This document shows, in pieces, positions 1 to 8,756 of a stretch of DNA of 64,000 nucleotides; position 1 is the first letter of the stretch; every line of letters begins with the position of its first letter. Location: the NCBI GenBank assembly GCA_024195265.1, contig JAJLRJ010000006.1, positions 31,903,434-31,967,433 of the forward strand, read 5' to 3'. This DNA comes from Dendrophyllia cribrosa (lineage: Eukaryota > Cnidaria > Anthozoa > Scleractinia > Dendrophylliidae). The notes beneath the pieces were generated by a model. The model was not told the origin of the DNA and ran no database searches. It saw nothing but the letters and a program-made list of their open reading frames with translations. The translations under genes and the position numbers were made by a program.

Positions 1-329
1 CAATAAAAAGATAATGCTAAAAAGTGTATTGTGCAAATTAATCAAAATGCCAAAAAATTATGCTCTACCTGAAGCTAGATCAAATTTAGTTGTATTGGTT
101 TTAGTGTGGGAAAAAACTGAAAACCCCAGAGAGAATTCCATAACAAGAAGGTAAACCAACAAAGAAAGTTAACATACAGTATTGCTGAATTCATAAAATT
201 ATTAACATTTTTGTAGTGTTTTCCACATGTAAACAAAGGGTAAATTGAATTATAACATATCTGTTGATCATTTGCTGTTATTTTGTTTTTCATATTACTG
301 TAAGATTGTTGAATACATAACGTGTGTGA
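1..329. other. Intergenic, no feature seen
   Basis: AT-rich sequence with no convincing coding region, RNA gene or repeat structure visible by eye. Confidence 0.5.
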
Positions 330-715
330 ACACTCACCAAGGGCGATCCTGGCTTTCCTGGCTTTTCCACACTTGGAAAGTGCGGAAAAGCCAAGAAAGC
401 CAGGATTGTTTCACACTGACACAGTCATTCCTGGCTTTCCTGGCTTTTCCACACTTGGAAAGCGCGGAAAAGCCAGGAAAGCCAGGATTGTTTCACACTG
501 ACACAGTCATTCCTGGCTTTCCTGGCTTTCCTGGATTTTGTTTTGATGAACTAAATCCACGCTCTCCGCAAAAGCCAGGAGTGATATCCTGGCTTTCCGC
601 GCTTTTCTTGGAATAGCTTTCCAATTTCCTGGCTTTCCTGGCTTTTCCGTGCTTTGAAAGCGCGGAAAAGCCAGAAAAGCGAGGGTCGCCCTGGCTTTCC
701 GCGCTTTTTTTTGCA
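330..715. repeat. Tandem and inverted array of a CCTGGCTTTCCTGG unit
   Basis: The words CCTGGCTTTCCTGGC and its reverse complement GCCAGGAAAGCCAGG alternate many times. Two near-identical blocks of about 90 bp each contain a palindrome (TTTCCACACTTGGAAAG flanked by complementary arms) followed by ATTGTTTCACACTGACACAG. The apparent proline/glycine-rich reading frames here come from the repeat and are not genes. Confidence 0.85.
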
Positions 716-1860
716 TGGGCGCTTTCGTGAGTGATATGACTCCGTTGTTTTAAGCTTGAAAGCCCTGGTTTTATTGAATTTTCTGGTTAATTATGGACCC
801 AGACGAAAGCTACCGAAGCGAAAGTGAATTTTATTGGCCAGATAAAATATTTAACGACACAAATGAAGAAAACAATGAAGAAAACCAGCAAAGTTTCACC
901 ATGCATGGCTGATCGGTCGGCTGACATACAAAGATCCGAAAACACGCTAAAGACGAGGTATCAAAAAGACTCGATGAAGAAAGAGAGATTAAACTACTGG
1001 GTGGAAGGAGAAATCAGCCGTAAAATTAAAGGTCAATGTTATTCCTCAAAAAGGCGAGTACAAGTTTGGATTTTATGATTTGTTGATTTCACAGTTTGTT
1101 CGGCGTTTGTTGTTGTTTTTTTTTTTACAAAGCGCCTTTTGGCTTAAAACAATACTGTAATTAGACAATCTTATGCTTGTTTACAAAGTTTTTGACTCCA
1201 TTTGATTCAAGTGTTCTTATTTTTCCGTTTCTTTTTTCTTCTAATCGAGATTCTGTTAATTTTCATTAAAAAGTCTTACTTAAATTTCTCATTTGATTCT
1301 AGTTTCGTACTAGCTTGTTGTCAATATAAATTTTAATACACTCAATTTCGCAATCGGTGGACTTTCACTACATTGCTCGGTTTGAATGCTTTTATTTCGC
1401 AGTTGTTACCTTCTTTTATCTAAATTCTGTAAGTTTTCATTCAAGAAAATATGATTTTTAAATAAGAATAGATCAGTTTAAGCTTTCGCACTGCTATGAA
1501 TGAATTTACGCTCGACTATTCTTTTATACAAAAATTTGAAAAGTTTTAAAGTTAATCTTCAGCTTTCCACGGCTTCGCTGTGGGCAAGAACATTTCTCTA
1601 TCCTCACCAGAAGCAAACACAACAGTCGTTTATTCTACTGAGAGACATAAACTAATAGAAATGAGTTCACTTTGCAAAGTAAGTTCTTTTGTTTATGAAT
1701 GAAAAAGTTGTGAAGATTACCGAGTTAATTTAAGTTTTGCATGTGTTGTGTCAGTTTTGCTTGACGCGTTGCGTAAAGACATGATTTCTTGGAAAGTTGT
1801 ACAAGTGTATCACGATTTTCTCGGCAAATCGCAGAATTGAAGTAGGAAAAAAAAAAAAAA
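716..1860. other. Intergenic, no convincing gene
   Basis: AT-rich DNA. A short frame opens with ATG at 793 (MDPDESYRSES...) and stops at about 912. Frames after it are broken by stops. It may be a decayed exon or transposon remnant, but nothing identifies a family. Confidence 0.4.
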
Positions 1861-2005
1861 GTTATTTACCGGCCTTGGTCGGTCCGTATAGGAAAAACAC
1901 TGTGCCCTCAGTCTTGAGTACGGCCCTCGGCCTGTGGCCTCGGGCCGTACTCAAGACCTCAGGCACAGTTTTTTTTCTTTATGGACCTCCTGGCCGGTAA
2001 ATAAC
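1861..2005. repeat. Foldback element (about 145 bp)
   Basis: Near-perfect inverted repeat. The left arm starts GTTATTTACCGGCC and the right arm ends GGCCGGTAAATAAC. The centre is GTACGGCCC...GGGCCGTAC, so the whole unit can fold into one long hairpin. No coding capacity. Confidence 0.85.
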
Positions 2006-2400
2006 ATATATCTATAGAATGTTTACATCACTCTTAAATATATTCATTGACCACGGTACTACGGGCCGCAGTGACTAGACAGGCCAATACATACATCTAT
2101 AAAGGGTATACATCACTCACTAATATATTCATCGACTGCGGGACAGCAGACCACGGTGCACTTTTTGTATACGAACACACAATACTACGTCCTAATGTTC
2201 CTACATGTACTCTGAATTCCATTGTGCATTCTAACAAAGGAGACTTGAATAATTTACACCACGGTGAAGCTGAGCCTGCACATAAAAGATTATTATGGTA
2301 TTTTTCGAAATCGGCCATACATTCATCTATAAATTGTTTACAGCACTCATTAATGTATTCATGATCATCGACCATGGGACCATTGACCGCGGTGGCAGGC
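2006..2400. repeat. Degenerate tandem repeat, about three copies of roughly 100 bp
   Basis: A unit containing 'atctataa..gtttaca.cactca.taa.atattcat.gac' followed by 'accacggt' or 'accgcggt' recurs near 2010, 2095 and 2325. Copies are diverged. The reading frames across it are repeat-derived. Confidence 0.6.
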
Positions 2401-2450
2401 AAAATACATACAGCGTTGACACGAATCTTACGCTTTCAGAGTGGAAGGGT

Positions 2451-2722
2451 ATAGAGCGTTTTCACATAGCGTCATAAAAATTCAAAAATCTAAAGTATAC
2501 ATCCTACAAAGCTGTTTCTAACATGGTATGTGGATACCAGTGTTAAAATCTTTCACAAAAAGTTTCAGGTTTTAACGATGTTTTGCTTCCGATTTATAAA
2601 GGTTTTAAATGTATCCCGCAATCCATCACGCTATTTTAAATAAGCTGTGAAAATCAACAAAATTAAACCAGTTGAAAGTTATTTTTGAATTATACATGCT
2701 TATGAGCCGATTTAATGGCACT
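2451..2722. mobile_element. Left half of a MITE-like repeat split by the Polinton
   Basis: Starts ATAGAGCGTTTTCACAT and matches, in inverted orientation, the uninterrupted copy at 36598-37161. Matching blocks include AGTATACATCCTACAAAGCT and GTTTCTAACATGGTATGTGG. It ends with the target duplication GCACT directly before the Polinton terminus. The other half continues at 20141. Confidence 0.9.
2718..2722. repeat. Left target-site duplication GCACT
   Basis: GCACT immediately precedes the terminal AGTAGTTAGGG and is repeated at 20141-20145 after the other terminus. Comparison with the uninterrupted repeat near 36890 (where the reverse complement reads CATGCCTCTTATAG) shows one such pentamer position before insertion. 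Polintons usually duplicate 6 bp, so 5 bp is slightly unusual. Confidence 0.8.
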
Positions 2723-2912
2723 AGTAGTTAGGGACGTTGGTGATTCGGGATCACCCCCAAAGACCCCTATGGAGCCTTAATTTAATGATTGCCACCGCCA
2801 CCCACAGGTCCTCCTGCCAGTCGGCCCAGTGGGTGGCGGTGGCAATCATTAAATTAAGGCTCCATAGGGGTCTTTGGGGGCGGTCCCGAATGCACCAACG
2901 TCCCTAACTACT
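2723..2912. repeat. Left terminal inverted repeat, itself a hairpin
   Basis: This 190-bp terminus is a near-perfect palindrome. Arms of about 82 bp run from AGTAGTTAGGGACGTTGG to CCAACGTCCCTAACTACT around a short loop (about 2805-2830, CAGGTCCTCCTGCC...). In reverse complement it matches the right terminus at 20000-20140, which lacks about 50 bp of the inner arm. Hairpin ends fit protein-primed replication of a linear genome. Confidence 0.92.
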
Positions 2913-3180
2913 CACTGTGAATGTTGGTCCGGCACGAGATCACCGCTGTGAATTGCTGGCCCGGTACGAGATCACCACCCCATGGCGGTATGGCCAATTG
3001 AAGAAACCCCACACCTGTGCATACCAGCCAACATGGCAATGGCACAGAGCCCCGACACGAGATCACCAATTGAAGAAAATAAAACCCCTGTATATAACAT
3101 GGCGGCTCGGCGTCTTGACTTCAACCCAAGGAACCAAGATTACTTTGGTGATTGGTTGCATGGTTATAAGATGAACGTCC
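2913..3180. repeat. Subterminal inverted repeat that includes the polymerase 5' coding end
   Basis: Past the hairpin, similarity to the opposite end (19830-19999, inverted) continues. It covers CCGGTACGAGA, CCAATTG(A/G)(A)GAAA, CCTGTGCATA and the encoded peptide FNP(R/K)NQ(D/E)YFGDW. The left copy has an extra internal duplication of the 'cgagatcacc..ttgaagaaa..cctgt.tat' block, which places a second start codon at 3099. Confidence 0.8.
3089..3098 (+). promoter_or_regulatory. Start-proximal promoter motif, DNA polymerase
   Basis: TGTATATAAC directly abuts the ATG at 3099. It resembles the TATAC-type motif in front of the other element genes and supports 3099 as the real start rather than upstream in-frame starts at 2982 and 3033. 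Confidence 0.6.
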
Positions 3181-6100
3181 CTGCTGGTTACCCCATCAAG
3201 GACCTCAATTCATTCTTCATAACTAATCAAGCGGCTTTTCTTCAGAAAATTGCACGCGAAGTCACAGAACTTGGCGGGGTGAAGGTCACTTTGTCATTCG
3301 ATGTTCACTTTCAAATGGAAGGCGAGGACAATCGAAAAATTAATCACTTCTTTTGGAACACCCATCCACTGATTGTTACACAACTCTATCAGCTTCGAGA
3401 GGAGGGCACTCTGGAAGGCATTGTCAATGACTTTGAGGAAGAGATTGCCAGATGGCAGCAGTTGGGTTCTGGTTGGGTGATTGAGAACATCAAAACTGTT
3501 TACCTTGAGTTCGGGACATACCAGCCTCTACGAGGTGGCACATTTATCCCAACCCCATCAAAACTCAGGCCAAAGCAGGCTATCATCAATGTGAAGAACA
3601 GAGATAACCGGTGTCTGCGCTGGGCACTGCGATCGGCATTGTTTCCTGTAAATGTTAATGCAAACAGAACAGGCAGCTATCCCATTGATGATGGTCTAGA
3701 CTTCACCGGAATCGATTTTCCAACACCATTGAGTCAGATATCCAAGGTTGAGCGTCAAAACAACCTTCCAATCAACATTTATGGCTGGAAGAACAATAAG
3801 GTGGTTGTGATCAGAGTCAGTGAACAAGAGGATCCCAATCTGCGAAGGATTAATCTGATGTTGCTCACAGACACACATACATCACATTATTGTTACATCA
3901 AGAGCATGAGCAGGCTTCTGCACAGCGAGTTCAACGTTGGGCGTCACATGCATCACTGTGACAGGTGTCTCCAAGCCTTTTCTTCAGAATGGGTTCTCAC
4001 CGATCATCTTTTCTATTGCAGAGGAGTCAAAGGCAGGCCGGCACGAGTTGAAATGCCAAAAGAAGGCGAAAACTTCCTCCACTTCAAGAACTTTCAAAAT
4101 CAGATGAAGAAGCCTTGGGTCATATATGCTGACTTCGAAAGCATTGTCGAAAAGGTCCACGGCTGTATACCAGATCCACAAAAGAGCAGCACCACTGAAA
4201 CATCTGTACATAAACCCTGCGGGTTCTGCATGTTAGCTGTTCGCTCTGATGGAGAGACAAAGGGCCCTTATCTTTACAGAGGAGAGGACACCGTGCCAGT
4301 CTTTCTTGACACTCTTCAACAGTTGGAAGGAGTGATCAGAGACGAGCTGCAACACAAGGCACCACTCTCCATGACAAGAGCAGACTGGGCAGAGTTCAAC
4401 CCTGCAACAGATTGCCACATCTGTGACAACCCTCTCATCAAGGATAACTTCAGGGATGCCATTGCGATCTATGACTTTGACACCGGTAATTATGAGGGCT
4501 TCGTTCATCGCCACACCAACAACTGCTACAAAAAGTCATTCAAAGTCTTTGTCCACCATTACGATGGCGAGATGGATGTGTTTCCATTTGTCGGGCCATG
4601 GAATCAAAGGAAGGCACCTCCTGATAACCTGCCAGAGCAAGTCGATTGTCTCTACTGTGAGGAGCCCCTTATCCAAGACTCTGTTCGAGACGCAGTCAAA
4701 GATCATTGTCACATCACAGGCAAATATCGGGGAGCTGCTCACCATTCTTGCAACATCAACCATTTCAGAACCAACCCGAAAACGGAAATAATCCCAGTAA
4801 TCTTTCACAACTTGAAGGGTTATGATGCACACCATATCATGAGTGGAATTGCGGGTGTGAATTCCGATTTGAAATGCATCCCAAACAACATGGAGAAGTA
4901 CATCTCTTTCTCCCTAGGCAAGCTGAGGTTCATTGACAGCTTGCAGTTCATGCAGTCAAGCCTCAGTGCCCTGGTTGATGCAAACAAGCCAGAATCCTTC
5001 ACAATCACGGCAAGCCATGAGAAGAACCAAGCCAGACGCGGCCTTCTCCTGCAAAAAGGGATTTACCCATACGAATACATGGACTCTTGGGATCGATTCG
5101 ATGAGGCCTCTCTCCCGCCGAAGGATGCGTTCTACAGCGAGCTCAAGAAGGAAGGCATCTCAGACGAAGAATACGCCCACGCGCAAAAAGTGTGGGAGGT
5201 ATTTGGATGTAAGACGCTTGGGGATTACCACGACCTCTACCTTGAGACAGATGTGCTTCTTCTGGCTGATGTTTTCGAGAACTTCAGAAAGACATGTCTT
5301 CGGAACTACAAGCTTGACCCGGCACATTATTATACAAGCCCTGGTCTCTCATGGGACTCTCTTCTCAGGTATACGAAAATCAACCTGGAGCTGCTCACAG
5401 ACATCAACATGCATCTCTTTGTTGAAAGCGGCTTGCGAGGTGGCATATCCATGGAGAGCAGGCGGTACTGTAAGGCCAACAACCCCTATCTTCACGGCCA
5501 CAACCCCGACAAAGAGTCAAGTTACATCATGTATCTCGACGCGAACAATCTCTATGGATGGGCCATGAGTCAACCTCTCCCAGTTGGCAACTTCGCATGG
5601 TGCCCTGTCTTTCCAACGCAACACCAGATCAGGAGGTGGAGGTCAAACAGAAAGATTGGTTACATTCTCGAGGTTGATCTTGAGTACCCCGAGGAGCTGC
5701 ATGATGAGCACAACGCTTATCCTCTTGCCCCAGAAAGTCAGGTCGTTCCAAAGGAATGGATGTCGCCATACCAAATGGCCTTGGCAGAGGGGCAGCCAGA
5801 AGACAAGACGCAGAAGCTGCTCCTTACCCTGAACAACAAATCACGGTACGTGCTGCATTACAGAAATCTTCAGCAGTACCTGGATCTTGGGATGAAGTTG
5901 ACGAAAATCCACAAAATGCTCAAGTTCGAGCAGAGGGCTTGGATGGAGCCATACATCTCCCTGAACACCGAGCTCAGGAAGAAGGCCACTTCCGACTTTG
6001 AGAAGAACTTCTTCAAGCTCATGAACAACTCAGTCTTCGGTAAGACGATGGAGAACCTCAGAAATCGAATCGACATGAAGCTTGTCCGGGCGCACGAGCG

Positions 6101-6803
6101 AGACAAGATAAGAAAGCTTATCGCAAGCCCACTGTTTTCCAGAGCAACGATCTTTGGACCCAGACTTGCGGCTATCCAGATGCACAAAGAGAAAATCAAA
6201 TTCAACCGCCCAGTCTACACAGGCATGTGCATCCTTGATCTCTCCAAAACACTGATGTACGACTTCTATTACAAACATCTCAAGCTGAAATATGGCCAGT
6301 GTGTAGACCTACTATACACAGACACAGACTCTCTGCTCCTCGAGATCAAGACGGATGATGTCTACAAAGACATGGAGAACCTTCTGGATGAACTCTACGA
6401 CACAAGCGACTATCCCAAGGACCATCCACTCCACAGCCAGAAGAACAAGAAGGCCATCGGCAAGATGAAGGACGAGTGCGCAGGTAAGCCGATCTCGGAG
6501 ACTGTGTGTCTTCGCTCGAAGATGTACTCAATCCTTCTGGATGACGACAAAAACATCAAGAAAGCAAAGGGCACCACCAAGGTTGTCACAAAGAAAGAGA
6601 TCACCCACCAGAATTACAAGGACGCCCTCTTCGACCGGCGAACCTTCAAGCACGGGATGGACAGGCTTAGAAGCAAAGGCCACCAAATCTTCGGTGAGCA
6701 CATCACAAAGACAACGCTCTCTCCTTTTGACTCCAAGCGCTGGATCAAGGATGATGGTATCCACACGCTGGCATATGGTCACAAAGATATCGGTGGCAAC
6801 TGA
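3099..6803 (+). CDS. Protein-primed family B DNA polymerase (Polinton PolB)
   Basis: Replicates the linear element using a protein primer. From the ATG at 3099 it is 1234 residues. Visible parts in order: the FNPRNQDYFGDWL start block shared with the gene at the other end; a C2HC-type finger (HCDRCLQAF...HLFYC); an exonuclease domain with YADFES (D345, E347), FIDSLQFM and DVLLLADVF (about 718-726); an inserted cysteine/histidine cluster DHCHITGKYRGAAHHSC; polymerase motif A YLDANNLYGWA (about 812-822), motif B NNSVFGKT (976-983) and motif C YTDTDS (1073-1078). All catalytic motifs are intact and there is no internal stop. Its 3' end overlaps the integrase gene by 25 bp, tail to tail. In-frame ATGs at 2982 and 3033 could extend it by 39 or 22 residues. 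Confidence 0.95.
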   Translation: MAARRLDFNPRNQDYFGDWLHGYKMNVPAGYPIKDLNSFFITNQAAFLQKIAREVTELGGVKVTLSFDVHFQMEGEDNRKINHFFWNTHPLIVTQLYQLREEGTLEGIVNDFEEEIARWQQLGSGWVIENIKTVYLEFGTYQPLRGGTFIPTPSKLRPKQAIINVKNRDNRCLRWALRSALFPVNVNANRTGSYPIDDGLDFTGIDFPTPLSQISKVERQNNLPINIYGWKNNKVVVIRVSEQEDPNLRRINLMLLTDTHTSHYCYIKSMSRLLHSEFNVGRHMHHCDRCLQAFSSEWVLTDHLFYCRGVKGRPARVEMPKEGENFLHFKNFQNQMKKPWVIYADFESIVEKVHGCIPDPQKSSTTETSVHKPCGFCMLAVRSDGETKGPYLYRGEDTVPVFLDTLQQLEGVIRDELQHKAPLSMTRADWAEFNPATDCHICDNPLIKDNFRDAIAIYDFDTGNYEGFVHRHTNNCYKKSFKVFVHHYDGEMDVFPFVGPWNQRKAPPDNLPEQVDCLYCEEPLIQDSVRDAVKDHCHITGKYRGAAHHSCNINHFRTNPKTEIIPVIFHNLKGYDAHHIMSGIAGVNSDLKCIPNNMEKYISFSLGKLRFIDSLQFMQSSLSALVDANKPESFTITASHEKNQARRGLLLQKGIYPYEYMDSWDRFDEASLPPKDAFYSELKKEGISDEEYAHAQKVWEVFGCKTLGDYHDLYLETDVLLLADVFENFRKTCLRNYKLDPAHYYTSPGLSWDSLLRYTKINLELLTDINMHLFVESGLRGGISMESRRYCKANNPYLHGHNPDKESSYIMYLDANNLYGWAMSQPLPVGNFAWCPVFPTQHQIRRWRSNRKIGYILEVDLEYPEELHDEHNAYPLAPESQVVPKEWMSPYQMALAEGQPEDKTQKLLLTLNNKSRYVLHYRNLQQYLDLGMKLTKIHKMLKFEQRAWMEPYISLNTELRKKATSDFEKNFFKLMNNSVFGKTMENLRNRIDMKLVRAHERDKIRKLIASPLFSRATIFGPRLAAIQMHKEKIKFNRPVYTGMCILDLSKTLMYDFYYKHLKLKYGQCVDLLYTDTDSLLLEIKTDDVYKDMENLLDELYDTSDYPKDHPLHSQKNKKAIGKMKDECAGKPISETVCLRSKMYSILLDDDKNIKKAKGTTKVVTKKEITHQNYKDALFDRRTFKHGMDRLRSKGHQIFGEHITKTTLSPFDSKRWIKDDGIHTLAYGHKDIGGN

Positions 6804-7768
6804 GTGCCCGGCGGTACAACCATCAGCTCCTCACGAACGAAGCCTCGCTTAGGCCCGTCGTAGAGATAATAAACCACTGGCTCATTCGGCTTGGTTACAA
6901 TCCTTTGTATTTGGTAGACCTTCAAAGACCAGATCGGGTCAGTCGCACGCCTCCCACCCCCTTCCAGTTCACCAGGCTGGTACAGATATCTCACACTCGC
7001 CCGTGGTGGGAGCTTTTTCTCCTTCTCCCCAACTGGCCTAGCATATGGTGTCGCAGGCTTGGCAGAAACGGCTTTCTCTTTGATTGCTTGAGCGGGCTTC
7101 TTGCCAGTGAGTCTTGTTACTTCATTGTTCAAGGCCGAGACAACATCTGGCAGTCTTTTGACCCATGCAGTCGACCGGCCAGAGGGCATATTCATTTCAA
7201 CGGCATACTGATAACCAAACAACCTTTCAGCCAGGGTTCGGTTGAATCTCTCCACAATTGCTTGGTCTCTGTGGATATCAACCCGTCCGCGACGAATGGT
7301 TGTTTTGTTGTTTTCCATGGTCTTAGTCACAGCACCCATAAACTCTTTCCCAGGGTCAACTTGCAAGAGTTGAGGCCATTTCAAAGGCCCACGTCTGTAA
7401 ATCTTCTGAAATGCCCTTGAGACTTCTTCAGACTCTTTCGAACCCAAAGGCTCTGCTGCTTTGTATCGGCTAGCCACATCCACAAGGGTTAATGCGTATT
7501 TGTAAACCTTTCTCCCGCGTGGAAGTTTGTCGTGTGGCAGGAAGAGAAGATCTGCTTGATGCACTGCATTGGGTGATGAGACATCAAACTTGGGACGAGG
7601 GATAGCGCGTGGCGCTGGGAGGTAAACTTGCCAAAGGGCTTGTTTGACCAGCCATTTCTTTGCGACATCATCAGAGACTTTGGCCGCCGCAGCTAGCTTT
7701 TTTACAGCGGCAAGACCTTTCCAATACCCTTTCGGGCCATAATAGATCTTAGAGAGTTTGGTCTCCAT
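6779..7768 (-). CDS. Polinton integrase (retroviral-type, DD35E)
   Basis: Inserts element DNA into the host genome. 329 residues, the usual size. The catalytic core shows D73 (HQADLLFLP), D138 (QVDPGKEF) and E173 (AIVERFNRTLAERLF), with the last two 35 residues apart as in retroviral and Polinton integrases. The N-terminal segment (about 10-50) is a helical DNA-binding type without an obvious HHCC zinc site. The C-terminal part (about 280-320: WSLKVYQIQRI, YYLYD, FVREELMVV) looks like the SH3/chromo-like tail of this family. The start is set by the promoter motif 3 nt upstream. It is convergent with the polymerase gene. Confidence 0.95.
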   Translation of the reverse strand: METKLSKIYYGPKGYWKGLAAVKKLAAAAKVSDDVAKKWLVKQALWQVYLPAPRAIPRPKFDVSSPNAVHQADLLFLPHDKLPRGRKVYKYALTLVDVASRYKAAEPLGSKESEEVSRAFQKIYRRGPLKWPQLLQVDPGKEFMGAVTKTMENNKTTIRRGRVDIHRDQAIVERFNRTLAERLFGYQYAVEMNMPSGRSTAWVKRLPDVVSALNNEVTRLTGKKPAQAIKEKAVSAKPATPYARPVGEKEKKLPPRASVRYLYQPGELEGGGRRATDPIWSLKVYQIQRIVTKPNEPVVYYLYDGPKRGFVREELMVVPPGTQLPPISL

Positions 7769-7771
7769 GGG

Positions 7772-7780
7772 GTATATATG
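7772..7780 (-). promoter_or_regulatory. Start-proximal promoter motif, integrase
   Basis: CATATATAC (gene orientation) 3 nt before the ATG. Confidence 0.65.
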
Positions 7781-7785
7781 TTTGT

Positions 7786-8223
7786 TTACAGAAAGCGATA
7801 AGCTGCATACCCACCCGCAAGCAGGGTGCCTCCAATGAACGCAAGTTCGCCATTCTTCTGTTGTGTGCTGGGCTTGTAGAAGTCCGAGAAGACAGGCTCT
7901 TTGTTGTCTTTGATTTGTTTATCTGGTTGCGTTTGGTGCATCTGGTTATACAAGACCAGGGCTTGGTTGGTGGTTTGGAAGTTTTTGCTAGCTTGGTGTT
8001 CCTTCCGATCATTGGCTGCAATCCAGTCGAGGAGCTTGGTGCGGTCCTTCTGGTATTTGGCGTAAGCCGCTTGGTATTGTTCAAGGGCGTGGTCGTGACG
8101 GATTTTCTCATCCATTGCTGCCTTGCCGTTATCACCAGACAGATATTTTGCGAGATAATTACCACCCGTGAAAGCGGCTGCATTGAGAACAGCACCAAGA
8201 GCCATTATTGCAATCGAGGCCAT
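7786..8223 (-). CDS. Small membrane or virion protein with two terminal hydrophobic segments
   Basis: 145 residues. It has an N-terminal hydrophobic helix (about 3-27, alanine/glycine-rich), a charged helical middle (about 35-110: DHALEQYQAAYAKYQKDR, LLDWIAANDRK) that looks coiled, and a second hydrophobic helix at the C-terminus (LAFIGGTLLAGGYAAYRFL). The middle has the short sequence SDFYKPS followed by QKNGEL before the last helix. I recognise this architecture as recurrent in Polinton-type elements of cnidarians, but no biochemical role is known to me. It lies in a head-to-tail row of small late-type genes and has its own promoter motif 3 nt upstream. A minor virion membrane protein is the most likely role (inference). 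Confidence 0.8.
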   Translation of the reverse strand: MASIAIMALGAVLNAAAFTGGNYLAKYLSGDNGKAAMDEKIRHDHALEQYQAAYAKYQKDRTKLLDWIAANDRKEHQASKNFQTTNQALVLYNQMHQTQPDKQIKDNKEPVFSDFYKPSTQQKNGELAFIGGTLLAGGYAAYRFL

Positions 8224-8226
8224 TGT

Positions 8227-8237
8227 GTATACATATG
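8227..8237 (-). promoter_or_regulatory. Start-proximal promoter motif
   Basis: CATATGTATAC (gene orientation), 3 nt before the ATG of the 145-residue protein. Confidence 0.65.
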
Positions 8238-8240
8238 GTT

Positions 8241-8462
8241 TTACAAGTTGTCTGGGAGGATTTTCTGGTCCTCGAGATATTTCTTCAGCGCGAGGGTGCC
8301 GGCCATGATGGCTGTGAACTTGACGTAATTCATCAAGCTTGCACTGGGGTCAGCGGTTAAGTTTTCTTTGATTGTCTTTTTACCAATCCAACCAATACCA
8401 GCGACAAGGCCAGTGATTGTTGCGGCGTCGAGGATAGACTTCACAAGCTTGTTGTCAGACAT
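8241..8462 (-). CDS. Tiny two-helix membrane protein
   Basis: 73 residues: MSDNKLVKSILDAATITGLV..., a hydrophobic helix at about 13-27 (TITGLVAGIGWIG), a basic/polar linker, a second helix at about 48-60 (FTAIMAGTLALKKYL) and the tail LEDQKILPDNL. A promoter motif lies 12 nt upstream. The short length, separate promoter and place in the virion-gene row support a real gene. Function is unknown; a membrane or capsid-associated role is inferred. Confidence 0.75.
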   Translation of the reverse strand: MSDNKLVKSILDAATITGLVAGIGWIGKKTIKENLTADPSASLMNYVKFTAIMAGTLALKKYLEDQKILPDNL

Positions 8463-8474
8463 GGTTTGTGTCCA

Positions 8475-8485
8475 GTATACATATG
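8475..8485 (-). promoter_or_regulatory. Start-proximal promoter motif
   Basis: CATATGTATAC (gene orientation), 12 nt before the ATG of the 73-residue protein. Confidence 0.65.
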
Positions 8486-8504
8486 ATTTTTTTATTTTTC
8501 TGAC

Positions 8505-8732
8505 TCAGACTCGACTTCCTCTCCCTCGACTTCGGGTTCGGTCTCGGGGCTCCTCGGCCTCTGACTCGGCCTCAGGCTCGGACTCATACACGTATACATA
8601 CTTTGTCGGCTCGTTGTGCCTGTTCATTGCCAATCTGTAAACTGTTTGAAAGGCTACCGCGTTAAATCCAAACCAAAGAAAAACCACGCCTCCGATTGCA
8701 GCAACATTCATCACCTCCTGGAAAGGATTCAT
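8505..8732 (-). CDS. Single-pass membrane protein with acidic then Arg-rich tail
   Basis: 75 residues. One transmembrane helix near the N-terminus (about 10-33, VAAIGGVVFLWFGFNAVAFQTVY) is followed by YVYVYE, an acidic Glu-rich stretch and an RDRTRSRGRGSR basic end. The tail codons form a low-complexity GAG/TCC tract, so the exact C-terminus may vary between copies. A promoter motif sits 7 nt upstream of the start. Not assignable to a known family. Confidence 0.65.
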   Translation of the reverse strand: MNPFQEVMNVAAIGGVVFLWFGFNAVAFQTVYRLAMNRHNEPTKYVYVYESEPEAESEAEEPRDRTRSRGRGSRV

Positions 8733-8739
8733 GGTGCCA

Positions 8740-8750
8740 GTATATATATG
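8740..8750 (-). promoter_or_regulatory. Start-proximal promoter motif
   Basis: CATATATATAC (gene orientation), 7 nt before the ATG of the 75-residue protein. Confidence 0.65.
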
Positions 8751-8756
8751 TTTTTT

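Noticed and set aside
793..1078. Short frames after the palindromic array, possibly a degenerate gene
   Set aside because: Only 39 codons open in the best frame, with stops after it and no family match by eye.
2982..3098. Upstream in-frame starts for the DNA polymerase (2982, 3033)
   Set aside because: They fall in the subterminal repeat and lie upstream of the promoter motif that abuts the ATG at 3099.
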